From the NCBI GenBank assembly GCA_015698045.1, contig BLAL01000228.1, positions 1,663,001 to 1,727,000 of the forward strand: a stretch of DNA of 64,000 bases, in the 5' to 3' direction. The notes beneath the pieces are model-generated. The model was not told the DNA's origin. It did not search any database and saw nothing but the letters and a program-made list of their open reading frames with translations. Source of the DNA: Rhizophagus clarus (Eukaryota > Glomeromycota > Glomeromycetes > Glomerales > Glomeraceae). Positions within the stretch are counted from its first letter, which is position 1, and every line of letters starts with the position of its first letter. This document shows, one piece after another, positions 13,358-24,321 of the stretch. A program made the translations under genes and the position numbers.

Positions 13358-16300
13358 TTAAACTTCAATTCCAGCCCTTTCTTTTAACAAACTTCTAACC
13401 ATTTTTTCTTCAATTAGTTCCTCTTCTTTATTTAATTCTAATTCTGCATTTGTTCTTAAACATCCTTTAACTAATTCAATAGCCTCATCTTCATTATGTT
13501 CATCTAGCCACTTAGAATATTCTAGCTCCGACCATCCATAAATTTTATGTGGTAATTGCAATATACCCGAATTATTGTTTGAAGATGAACGAACAATAAT
13601 ATGATGAATTAATATTATAAGTGGAAGTGATGCTGTATGATGTGCTGCTGTTAATTGAGAATTATCTAAAAATAGTAATTGCCTGGAAGAAAATAAAACA
13701 AATTCAGTAATTCAGTATAAACTTACGATCAAGGATTAATATAAAACTAACCTAAAGGATTTTAATGCTTTATATTCATCATCTAAATCTGCTAAAGTTA
13801 ATCCATTATCAATAAGTAATTGATTTAGAGAATATTCCAATTGTGACATATCACTTATCAATTTCAATTTTCCTGTTTCGCTTAATGGTCGTACCAAACT
13901 AGCATGAAGTAACCAAAAACTAAGTATTCTTTTCCCCAATCCTTTAATCCTATTTAAACATGAAATAGAAGTTAATTAAAGAATTTAAAATATTGTTTTC
14001 TTGAATTTCACATTCACCATTCTTTGCTTTCTAATCCACATGAAATTCTCGATAAATATTGATTTTGTATATGTTTGATTCTGTTTGAAAGTTCAACCAT
14101 ATATGTGCTACATTGTCCTTCAGATTGTTGTCCAAGTATAAAACTTTTTGATGATTGTCTAAACATATAAAAGTTTGTCAAATGCTATGTATATAAAATA
14201 AATAAAGAAAATGATTATTTTTCTAACCTTGAAAAATCTTCCCGATGAATTTTGAGTAATGTATTTTCTAACTCTTTTTTAATATGCTGTATCAATGGAT
14301 CGACTATATTGAGCATAACTTTTCTCGTATGCTATGCCGTTTATTAAACACAACGTTTGTAAATTCTTTCTTAAAAAAAAAGATAAAAATAAATATCAAT
14401 TTTACCTCAACAGCATCAAATATTATTTCAGTAACAGCATCAGGATATTCTTCTAATATCTTCCAAACTGATTGATGCAATTGATACAAAGTTGTAACAA
14501 GTTCAAGATTTATAATTTGTAAGGCAGTAGCTGGACCGGGTCCAGATATTTGATATGCTGTTGCATCAACTGTAACCTACATAAATCACAATTTTAATAA
14601 TAAATCATTATTTCCGAGAATTTAAAAAACAATTTATAAATACCATAGATTCAGACTTGACACAATACAAATTCAAAGCTTTAACAACATTCTTTGCTAC
14701 TGATCGTAACAAATTTAAATCAAGTTTGGCAACGTCCAATTCACTAAATAAAAATTAAATTGAAATAAGTCGAAGATGAATATATTGGATAAGAATGAAT
14801 TATTTTACCTGGAAATAGCTCTTATGATATTTGTAATATCGCTTTTAGTTGGAGGAGCACGAGATAACCCAGTAGGAAATGCCATATTAATTGGATCAAA
14901 CATTCTTGTTACTGAACGTGCCAAATAACCCGCTTCAAAGCTTGATATACTATGAAGCATAACTAAAGTTTCTTGGCTATTAAATTTTAACAAATTTCCA
15001 TCAGATTTAAAGAATTTATGACATCCTTTAATTAAAATTAATTGATTTGATTTTTTTGCTTGCCTTTGAAAATCACCATCTAACTTTAATTCACAACGTT
15101 TATCAAGTTTCACAAAAAAATCATGGAACAATCTTAATAACTTTGGATATCCGCCGACAAATGTTTGTTGTAAAAATGTTGATCCTTTAAGTAAATATTG
15201 AAATATATGTGTAAATTCTAACAATAATTAGATAATTAAGAGTTTTAAGAAATAAGCTACCTTTGGTAGCTTCCTTTAATTCTTTTTCAAAATTTAAAGA
15301 AAGAATTTTCCAAAAATGTTGGACCAATCCTCCATCTAATATCTAAAAGAAATAAACTCAATTATTTCAAATTCTGCGCAGAATTCTCTAAATTAGTATT
15401 TGATTAAGAAAAAAGTTTGATTAACCTTAGAAACTTCATCTAAATATGTGCTATGAGTTATTTTATCTTTTTCACCAGCCAAAGCACGTTCTAGCATGTA
15501 AATCTATAAAATAAAATTGCAATATAACTAAATCTCGTTGTAAAATTTAAAGAAATATACACAAAAAAAAAAACCGAGAAAAAAGACCTTACTACAGCTT
15601 TCACCAATTTCATCCATCAATGCTTCCATACGTTTCCACAATGCTGTTGCCCATAATGTTGTCGTTCCAGTTGAAGGTTCCGATCCCAACCGGCGAATTC
15701 CTTTTATTGGAATAACACCAGAATCTATAATTCAAAGAAATTGTAAATAACATATGTTTTAACTAACAATCAATAAATCTTAAAATGTACCTTTAACTTC
15801 TTTTTGTAATGATGTTACATCAACAGCATTTTTCATCTGATTCAATAACTTTCTAGATATGTCATCAACATACTTGGAAACATATTCTCCCATTTCATGA
15901 AGATTATGAAAAATTTGGAGGCCAAGAGAGATATCTGCTCTATTCTAATCCATTAAAAAAATATATATATATATAAATTATACCAAATGTTTCTCGTTAA
16001 GTTTGAATTTATAACAGAGTTGAAATTTCCAGTATTTATATTGGATTTACTAGCTGAAACCAGAAAATAATACATTGAAACCTTCTTTGGTAAATTCAAA
16101 CTTCAGGCAATAAATCCGAAGCAATGTTCTATTCTTGTATAATACAAGGAACATAATATTTTTAGGGTAGTAAGCAGTGTCTAAAATTCAGACCCAAAAT
16201 TATGTGTGGTATTAACACATTTATATTGTATTAAAGTGCACTGGCCACATTACTAGCAGGATAAATCCATAAAATGATTGATATACCATGAATTTTAAAG

Positions 16301-17334
16301 TTCGGATGACGCACATATGTAAAATTATTCCGTGCGCAAATAAATTATTATGCTCGGAGCGAACATTCCACACATCAATTTTATGACACTGGTAGTAAGC
16401 AACTTACTTGTTTATTTATTCCTTCATCTAATAATCGCTGCGCTTCTCTCGTTATATTGTTTCTGGCTTGAAGGATTACTGGTAATTGAGCTTGAACAAG
16501 TTCTATTCCATCAAAATTTACATCTTGCAAAAGAATCTCTTTGATAAAATACATTAACAAATTTTAAAATATAAACCGTAATAAAAATTAGAAGATAAAG
16601 CATGTTTCATAATTCACACCTAATTCACCAAGGTTCAAAGCAGCTTTTACATATTCAACTCCTTTTTCCTTTTCATTATCAATATCTGACAATTGACCTT
16701 CTAAACATCTTGATAGATAAAAAAATCTCTCGACATTACGTAATAATTCTGATGCAGCTTGTAATCTTTCCAATTGAACAGTATAATTCTTTATCTGCGC
16801 GTATGGCGTAAATACTTTTGTTTTAAGTCTATTTATCATATAAAGGTTAAATTCAGTACCATCGGCATTGATCTTTAATTTTTGACTGATTATATACACG
16901 TTTACCTGTCTAGCGATATGTTGAGTGACTGAATTCCATCTTTAACGGTATTCAATACAGCTTCCAAATCTCTTATTCCAGAGGCTTGCGATATCAAATC
17001 CTCAAAGTGAGAGGTTACCTATTACAGTTAAAATAGGAAATTTCAATTAAATTTCAAAATAACATTTATTCGACGAAAAGAACAAACCTGATCATGTAAT
17101 TGTTTATTTAAATTATCTATACTAAATGATAATTTTGCAAGTGATATTGTGATATCGCCATCTCCATCCGATGTCGCATTAATTGCAGAATTAGCGTATT
17201 CCTTTGGATCAAAATTATTCGATAAAAATACCCTATAATCTAAGCAAAATTTCGTTAATACTAATTTTCATGTTACTAGATAGATAAAATAGCATACCAA
17301 TGTATGAATCTGGTTCCGGTATGTTATTGGCCAT
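13358..17334 (-). CDS. COG5: Conserved oligomeric Golgi complex subunit 5 (COG5), 16 exons
   Basis: Exons: 17334-17298, 17239-17088, 17018-16906, 16828-16620, 16538-16408, 15944-15791, 15724-15588, 15503-15426, 15342-15261, 15217-14809, 14743-14644, 14576-14406, 14331-14228, 14158-14018, 13949-13752, 13682-13358. They sum to 2541 nt (846 aa), close to animal COG5. The N terminus carries the family signature FDPKEYA...LAKLSFSIDNLNKQLHDQVTSHFEDLISQA, followed by the coiled segment PYAQIKNYTVQLERLQAA. Later hallmarks are ALWKRMEALMDEI and LLHASLVRPLSETGKLKLISDMSQLE. COG5 belongs to lobe B of the COG tether, which acts in retrograde intra-Golgi vesicle traffic and glycosylation. Intron 5 is unusually long (463 nt) because of a MITE. 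Exon 7 uses a weak donor (GTCTTT). The frame is unbroken. Confidence 0.93.
16175..16391. mobile_element. hAT-like MITE inside COG5 intron 5
   Basis: The 217-bp element begins CAGTGTCTAAAATT and ends with the near reverse complement AATTTTATGACACTG. The subterminal ATGTGTGG / CCACACAT pair extends the inverted repeat after a small gap. It is flanked by a perfect 8-bp direct duplication, GTAGTAAG, at 16167-16174 and 16392-16399. An 8-bp duplication and CAGTG-type ends are the signature of the hAT superfamily. There is no coding capacity. It lies 8 nt inside the intron from the 5' splice site on the gene strand; without it the intron would be ~238 nt. Confidence 0.85.
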
Positions 17335-17460
17335 CACATTAAAAAATTAAAAAATTGCAACAAGTAAAAAAGAAAATCTTCCCCGTTCTATTTAAGCTTT
17401 TTTTTTATCCGTGAATCTTTTTTCCGTGTAACTGTTACACGGGATAAAAAAAAGGATACG

Positions 17461-17466
17461 AAAAAA
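17461..17466 (-). terminator. RNA polymerase III T-run for tRNA-Gly
   Basis: On the minus strand a run of six T lies about 18 nt after the 3' end of the tRNA gene. This is the usual Pol III stop. Confidence 0.7.
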
Positions 17467-17484
17467 GAAATTCATATTTCATTT

Positions 17485-17554
17485 GCATCAGCCGGGAGTT
17501 GAACCCGGGCCACTCGCTTGGAAGGCGAGTATTCTACCGCTATACTACTGATGC
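17485..17554 (-). tRNA. tRNA-Gly (anticodon UCC)
   Basis: This is a complete cloverleaf with no intron. The 7-bp acceptor stem pairs GCATCAG with CTGATGC. The anticodon arm is CTCGC-cttccaa-GCGAG, giving anticodon TCC. The T arm is CCCGGGTTCAACTCCCGG with the normal box B, and a box A-like AGTATAGCGGTAGAA forms the D arm. It lies between the divergent COG5 and sphingomyelinase-like genes and is transcribed in the COG5 direction. Confidence 0.95.
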
Positions 17555-17689
17555 TTGTTATATATTACTTTGTGAAAATAAATAATATTTCTAATTTAAT
17601 ATCCACGTGTGTTGAATATAGATTATTGAGAAATCCGCATCAATTTTAATATCGTCAAAAATGTAAACTCGTTCTGTAAGTAAAAAATA

Positions 17690-18903
17690 ATGTCTAATGC
17701 TCATATAAATGATGAAAACGGTACTCAATCAAAAAATGAGTCGCGACTCTTGGCATACAACTTTTTTATGAGACCCCCACTTATCAAAAACAATTTAAGC
17801 GATTATAAAGAATTTAGACTTGAATACTTTATTAAGAATGTATTAAAAGAATATGATATAATATGCTTGGAAGAAATGTTTCAATTTGGAAGTAGTCGCC
17901 GCACTCGACTATTAGAAGCTGCTTGTGAAAAAGGGTTTAATTATTTTCTGACCTCACCTCGCACAGTGTTTAATTTAGCTATTGACGGTGGGTTAGTTAT
18001 GCTGAGCAGGTTCCCAATTAAAGAAAAAGATATACTTATATATCCAAGTGGAGTTCATTCTGATAGGTACGCTTTATTTATTAATTCTTTTTTTATTCAA
18101 TTTTTTTTAATAAATATTAATTTTGAATATTAATGGTTCAAGATTTTCTAACAAAGGAGCATTGTATGCAAAAATAGAGTTGGCTCAAAACAACGTTATT
18201 CATCTTTTTATGACCCATACTCAAGCTTCTTATGTATCAGCACCGCCTTTAACGGATAAATCTGTACTTGTTCGTCAGGAACAATTATCACTTCTTCGTA
18301 AATTTATTGATAAATGTACTTTAAATGCATTACCCGAAGAACCGATTATTCTAGTTGGTGACCTGAACGTTAATTCACGTCCGCAACCTGATTCTTCTAA
18401 TGTCAATGGAGATTCTGATGAGTATTCAAACATGATTAAAATTTTAAGTGGAGAAGGAATTGAAGCTAATCAAATTGATGCATCAGCTTCTCCTGATAAA
18501 CGTTTATATAATAATTCCAAAATAGTTAGTGTAAAAGATATACTTAAAGAGCGGTATGGACATCATCCGATTTCATTTGGTGATGTAATTGTTGCTGATG
18601 ATGGAACTGTAATTCCAAGAGAAACAGTTTTAACGGGAAAAGATGATTTGTTCGCTCAAGTCAGTTTGGACTATATACTCTTGGTCGGTGCAGATCAATC
18701 AAAACAACGAGTTAGTATTGATGTTCAGAAAACTCGTATTGAAGAATTTTTCGTGAATGACGCTCCAGTCACTCAATTATCCGGTATATATACATTATTA
18801 AGAAAAATTTTATAGTCTCTGATCTCCGATGAAATGATTAATTATGTATATTTTTGGCCTTACAGATCATTACGGTGTCACCACATATCTCGTTAGTTCT
18901 TAA
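17690..18903 (+). CDS. Neutral-sphingomyelinase-like phosphodiesterase (EEP superfamily), 3 exons
   Basis: Exons 17690-18066, 18143-18783 and 18866-18903 give 351 aa. The residues expected for a Mg-dependent endonuclease/exonuclease/phosphatase fold are present. They are Asn in LLAYNFF (~24), Glu in DIICLEEMF (61-62), THTQA (150-154), the GDLNVN pair D199/N201, DYILLVG, and the final SDHYG with D340/H341. Enzymes of this group hydrolyse sphingomyelin or related sphingophospholipids to ceramide and a phospho-head-group. In fungi the natural substrate would more likely be inositol-phosphoceramides (inference). No signal peptide or membrane helix is seen, unlike yeast Isc1, so it is probably soluble. 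The last 12 codons lie in a small third exon. Skipping that splice would lose the catalytic His. Confidence 0.85.
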
Positions 18904-19038
18904 ACAAATCGAGTAATATCCATTTTTTATTACGTTTTTTACTAATTTAATGAACAGGTGCATGCGCGATATTTGTCAGGGAGCATTTAATAAAATGAAT
19001 CATAGTATTGTATTTTATATTTCCTAATCAAATACAAT

Positions 19039-19628
19039 CTATTTCTTTTCTAAATACCAAATTTTTTGACCTTGTTTATACCTTATGACGTCTTGTAATC
19101 CTCCGGTTATTAAACCAATACCAGCTCCAATCATGAGTGCATATTTTGTACTTTGCTTCGGTAATTTGTCTAGTAAATCGCAAATAAGTACGTTTATCAA
19201 TTGTGCTTAAAGAGTCAAACAAAGAAAACCATCAAAATTTACTTACAAATCCCGGAAACAATCGTACCACTAATAATACCGGCTATAAAACTATTAATTA
19301 TATCATTCTCTTTTCTAATAAAGTCCAGTGCGGTTTCTAAACCGCTATATAAAAAACACAATGAGCTCATTTTTGCAGCATAAGGTACTCCAACTTTCAC
19401 CGCTCCCAATATGACCTTATAATTTTTATTTTTATGATAAAAGTACCACTGTTCTTTGGTTTTTGGTAATATATGCGCATGTTCTGCTAAATATTGCAAG
19501 GAGGATCGTTTTGCTCCTTCTCGGCTACCCAATATAAAGCCCCATATACCTCCTAACAAGCATGTGGTTGTAATTCTTTGATATGGTGGCAAGTTTGCTC
19601 TTAATTTATATGAAGGTTCTGAATTCAT
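19039..19628 (-). CDS. Tim17/22/23-family membrane protein, TIMMDC1-like, 2 exons
   Basis: Exons 19628-19247 and 19169-19039 give 170 aa. Glycine-rich hydrophobic helices are spaced as in the Tim17 superfamily: LLGGIWGFILGSREGAKRSS near residues 24-43, a GAVKVGVPYAAKMSSLCFLYSGLE helix around 75-100, ISGTIVSG, and MIGAGIGLITGGLQD at ~140-155. The central HILPKTKEQWYFYHKNKNY segment recalls fungal and animal TIMMDC1-type proteins of the mitochondrial inner membrane, which assist complex I assembly. The family level is fairly safe; the TIMMDC1 assignment is less so. It is convergent with the sphingomyelinase-like gene, 135 bp apart. Confidence 0.7.
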
Positions 19629-19877
19629 TTTATTGGTTGCATCATAAGTTTTAAGTTTAATTTATATCAATTACATCAATCACATGAAATTATTCAAAAT
19701 CACATGCGTTGAAATTTAAATTTTTTTTTATTATTGATACTTTTTAATTTGAAAATAATTATTTTACAATGTTAAAATTAAATATATTAAAGTTATTTAA
19801 TGTAATTTTAAATTAAATGGCATCCCGAAGGTCAAATATGAAGCAATTAAGCAGATCGTAAAATTTCTTATTAATAT

Positions 19878-21410
19878 CTATCCTTTGGATTCTAATTTAT
19901 GTAAATGATCCATTGAACAAGCATATTCGAAGGTTTTGACACTACGATATCTTTTTGGAACGTTACAGCCAGGAAACGCACAATTTGGTACAGGAGGAGG
20001 ATATCTATAACAAACAAACTAAGATATAATTTCACCAAATATAAATTAAAAGAAAAAAAGAATTCTTACTTTGGACCTTTTTCAAACCGTATCGGTACTT
20101 CAACCCCGGTTGGAATGGACAGAGTTGCTCCCTCGGCATTGTTCACATAATGAAACGATGAAGGAGGTAATACACTAGAACTATTAGAGTCATTATGTAC
20201 GCTATCTGTATCTTCTTGATCCTTTGGTCGTCTCTTTGTAGTTTGCTTCTTTAAGAGGCGATTTATAGTGTCCATCTTTCATTTACATAAAATATTTATA
20301 TTAATTAAAGGTCTATTTTCTCGAGAATTTAATTTCCAAGATGTTCAAATATAAATTTACCTTGTCTTGTTCAGCGCGCTGTATACTCTGGTGTTTCCTT
20401 CGCCTTGCGATTTCAGATTTTTTTAAAGCGATTTCTTCCTCCGTCATATGTTTCTTTTTCATTGGTTCTAAAAATAAAATAATTAAGATAAATAAATATC
20501 TTTCAATTGAACGAAAAAAATAAAAAATTATGAATTACCCATTGGAAGTTGTAGTAAATCTTGTTGGTAATTGTCATTAAGTTTTGCTCTCTGTCTTTTT
20601 GTAAGTATTTGGTGACCATATGAAGACGGTTCAGTAACGCTATACGAAGTAACGATTCATAAAGTTAATATCAAATCAATCAAAGAACAGATTTTGTCAA
20701 AGAGAAATATTCGATTTATCACACCTTCCTATATATAAGCAGTAAATTAATATTGCAAGCGTTAGTAAATATTGTCAAAGTTATTATTTTAAATTTTGAC
20801 TGCAATATATACCTCTTTTCCTTGAAGTTGGTTGTTTCTCAGGTTGTATTTTTGTTAGTTTTCCTTTTAAAGATGAGGATTGCTGTTTTTGACCTTGCTG
20901 GCTTCGTTGTGATCCTCCTCTTGTTTTTCTGTGAGCAACTTCCTCTTCATAATCACTTTGTTCTTCATCCTCTTCTTCATCTTCGTCCTCATCCACTTCG
21001 TCGCTATCCTCTTCCTCCGCCTCGAAATCTTCTTCATCATCAACGGGAGTAGCATCATCAACATCTTCGATTTCTTCTTCTACGTCTATGTCATCAATTT
21101 GCTCTATTTCCTCTTCAATATCTTCCTCAGGTTCTTCAACCTGTTCATTTTCTTCCTCTTCTTCCAACTCTTCTTCTATCATATCTTGTTCCTCATCCAT
21201 TTCGTCTTCTTCCGATTGATATGTAGCGTCTAATTTATTTGTTTCTTCTTCGTCTTCTTCAGAAGGTACAGATTCTTCAGATTCTAGTTCACTAACATCA
21301 GAAGGTGGACCATATACTTTCGGAGGTATTTCTTGTCTAGATCGATTATAAAGAGAGGTGGATCGCCTCGTGGATGGTCTTCTTGATGAGGTCACCATAT
21401 TTTTGTACAA
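19878..21410 (-). CDS. IES2: INO80 chromatin-remodelling complex subunit IES2/INO80B
   Basis: Exons: 21410-20813, 20728-20725 (a 4-nt microexon, inferred), 20639-20539, 20467-20361, 20275-20070 and 20004-19878, giving 380 aa. The N-terminal half is a long acidic tract (~45-155) followed by a basic Gln/Ser segment. Then comes the PAPA-1 domain (~235-285): KKHMTEEEIALKKSEIARRR and HQSIQRAEQDKMDTINRLLKKQ. The C terminus has a short HIT-like zinc-binding motif (CAFPGCN...YACSMDHLHK). The protein is the IES2/INO80B subunit that stimulates the INO80 ATPase on nucleosomes. Without the 4-nt exon the reading frame into the PAPA-1 exons is off by one base. The microexon has proper AG and GT flanks and restores the frame exactly. 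Confidence 0.88.
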
Positions 21411-22420
21411 TATGTATTTATATTTGTGTATTTATTTCATTTATTTCAAAGACAGACACTTTGTATTGATCGTCAAAGCAAAAAACGTTTTCTTTGATGC
21501 TTTAAATGTTAAAAAAAAACCCAATAACTTGGTAACAAACAGTGATTGGTCAATGACAAATTTATAAAACCAATAAAACCAGTAAAACCGGGTAAAATAT
21601 TTTTTTTAATTTTTAATTCTACATGTACGCGTTTTTAATTTCTTTATTTGACTTATTCGTGGGATATGTTACTGATATGTTTATTCACGACTTCGCGACA
21701 TAATTACTATGTGCGATGACTTATCAACAGTTATAAAATTAAGGTTTTTTATTTGCGAGTTTTGTTGTTACACCCTTATTTCTTATTTACTTAGCACTAC
21801 TGGACTTGTAATAACGAAGAAAAAATTTATCGGTTTTTTCCCGATTTTACAGTATTTTAGACCCTGAATTAGTCCTTTTATAGAAGCGAATTTTTTGATT
21901 ACTTTAACATTCCAATCATAGAACCTAAACAAATAAAGAAAGACTCTTTGTATAAAGTAATACAATCGGCAATCTATTATAAACGTTAATGCAACAATTA
22001 GGTACTTATCAACTTAACCTTGGGATGTTTTATTTTGGAAGAAGGTGGGATTATGATACTTGATACAGTAGTTACGAGAGGGAAGAATATGTACTAATAT
22101 CACTGCGATCATGCAAAAATTACCTTCTTGCTAAAAAAGGATTTAAAACAAAAATTTTAAATCACTCGTCATCCAAGACAATATGTTCACAAGAATGTAT
22201 AGACTTCCCACCCTCTCTTCTGACGAGGCAGAAAAAATTCTTTCAGCAAACGCTTGAAAGAAAATTAATAATTGCTCCTCTTTTCCAAGAAATGAAAAAA
22301 AGCAAAAGAAAGATAACTATAACAGAGAAAAAACCTAATAAAGGAGCAACAACTCAAAAAGTAAAAAAAGAAAAGAAAGAACTTACTATAAGTTTATTTT
22401 AATTTTTCCGAAATCTTAGC
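21411..22420. other. Intergenic region with degraded coding-like stretches
   Basis: Short plus-strand open stretches around 22180-22400 are rich in Lys/Arg/Thr but are broken by stops. They may be 5' parts of the zinc-finger gene remnant that follows. Nothing else is recognised. Confidence 0.3.
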
Positions 22421-22429
22421 AAACAAAAA

Positions 22430-23300
22430 TGGAAGCAAATGGGACATTAAATTTTACTGGCATTTGTCCTGCCAGTGTGGTCATAAGTTTTCTTCTTCCT
22501 TATGTAGGGATGCCAAAAGTTCGGTTATAACCGGTCATAACCGGTTTTTGCCGGTTCGGTTTCGGTTCGGTTTTAGTCAAAGACCGACCGGTTAACCGTC
22601 GGTTTTGTATATAAAAAAAACCGATGAAAAAACCGATCGGTTAATTGTAAATATTTTGTAATTTATCCCGAAAAAATATCTTTGCTTCAATTGAAAATAA
22701 CTAAAAAACATGAATTTTAATATTTAAATTTATGGTAATTTCCTTTTTGAAATTATAAGGAGAATTTAATTTTGTGCGTTGATCACGTGATTTTTTTGTA
22801 TCGCCAAAAATCGCAAAATAAGCACTATTTTTGTAAGAAAAAATTATGTAAATTTAAATGTTATTGCCATAATTAGCACTTTCTAATAATATTTTCTTCG
22901 GTTTTGCAATCGGTTTTGCGGTTCAGTTTTATCGGTCGGTTTTGCGGTCGGTTCGGTTTTGGCTGAAAACCGCGGTTTTAAAACCGAAACCGAACCGAAC
23001 CGACCGTTGGCATCCCTATCCTTATGTAGTGCTGATTTAAAAGTGGATAGCGAGCAAATAGTACTATTAAAAAATATCACCTTCGCTGTTTAAAATGTAA
23101 TAAAGTTGCTCAATTTGATAATGAAAAATCATTGGATGAATTTCTAAAAGAAAGGGTTAAGCAGAAATTAATTTTTAGACAGTTTGTAAAGTTTGGAAGA
23201 GAGTCACTTAGTGATAAAAAATTAGAGGGCCATAAACAAGAACTCTGTGAAAAAAAAAATGCCAATTACTTCGTAGATATTGTGGTGAGAGGATGATTGA
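22430..23300 (+). pseudogene. Remnant of a 3CxxC-type zinc-finger-like gene, split by a MITE
   Basis: Before the MITE one frame reads KWDIKFYWHLSCQCGHKFSS. Directly after it the same frame continues CSADLKVDSEQIVLLKN. A one-base shift in an A-run near 23065 then leads into YHLRCLKCNKVAQFDNEKSL and about 60 further codons. The two CxC/CxxC pairs spaced ~35 residues apart resemble 3CxxC (RTP-like) zinc-finger proteins common in such fungi. The match is by pattern only. The MITE insertion and the frameshift make it non-functional. Upstream exons are not resolved. Confidence 0.4.
22505..23018. mobile_element. hAT-like MITE, 514 bp, GGTTCGG-rich
   Basis: The ends are TAGGGATGCCAA and TTGGCATCCCTA in inverted orientation, flanked by a perfect 8-bp direct repeat TCCTTATG (22497-22504 and 23019-23026). 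The subterminal regions (~22520-22650 and 22895-23005) are packed with (A)CCGGTT and GGTTCGGTTTT motifs in opposite orientations and could fold together. There is no open frame. The 8-bp duplication points to the hAT superfamily. The end sequence differs from that of the COG5 MITE, so this is a second family. Confidence 0.88.
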
Positions 23301-24321
23301 TCTATCAACAGATTAGTCAAAACTATTACATCCTATTAGAGTAATTATCTTCTATTACTTTAAAGTTTTCTCTTTTACAACTTCAGCCGGCATTAACTCG
23401 GACTATAACGGCATTTTTTATTTGGTTAAAATTGGTAAAATTATATACCGTTGATTTAACTTACTTTCGGTTACGGTAATAATTCTTTGAAAATAAATTG
23501 AATTTTTTTTTATTTGTAATTAAAATGCTTAATTGAATATTAAACTAAAACAAATAATTGTCAGTAATTTTTTAAATAAATTGATACGCTAAATATCATT
23601 ATGTGAAATTTTTTTTGATGAAAAAATAAGATAAAATATAATAGTAGTAAATGAGTAATAAATAAAAATACCATTCTCTTATTATGATTTAACAATTAAT
23701 AATTATATGATCTTTAAGAACAAAGATCATATTTCTTAAAGAGAACTGAATTATAATTTTTCTTTTCGTTAATACTCTATCAAACATATAAAGAGAAAGA
23801 AGAATTCCTAGAAATAAATGAAAATATGTATATATAAATATAATGAAATTTTTTTTTTTTTTTTTGTCTTTTTTTTTGCTAATGAGAAGTTCTGCTTTAA
23901 AAATGTCTTTTTTTTTTTTTGAGGGTAATGTAGTGTTGTTGAAAGGAAAAAAGGCAATCATTACCCACTTAGGCATTTTATATGTACAAGTATGAACAAA
24001 AAAAACGAATTAAAATGTAAATAAGTGTTTAAACAAAACCATTTGCGTGCGTCTATATAATTGACTTGAATCACATGAAAACACGTTATAATTAATTCAA
24101 AAGCCATAATTTCTAATTTAAAAGATTTGTCCATTATGATAATAATAGATCGTAATTGTATAGAATTTGTAACTAAATGTAAAAAAATTATAATAATGAG
24201 TATAATGTTAGAATAAAAAAAAAAGATATAAAATAATAATAATAACAATGTCTTCTTATAATCCTCCCAAATTTTTTTTTTTTCAAAGTTATTAATGAAT
24301 CACTCGAAACAAAACTAAATT
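23301..24321. other. AT-rich intergenic DNA
   Basis: Homopolymer-rich sequence. The open frames here are Lys/Phe/Ile low-complexity and not credible genes. It holds the 3' flank of the coiled-coil gene. Confidence 0.4.

Noticed and set aside
16350..16544. Plus-strand frame of 64 codons
   Set aside because: Antisense to COG5 exon 5 and the intron MITE.
23689..24248. Two minus-strand frames of 95 codons
   Set aside because: Lys/Phe/Ile low-complexity from homopolymers, with no splice context.
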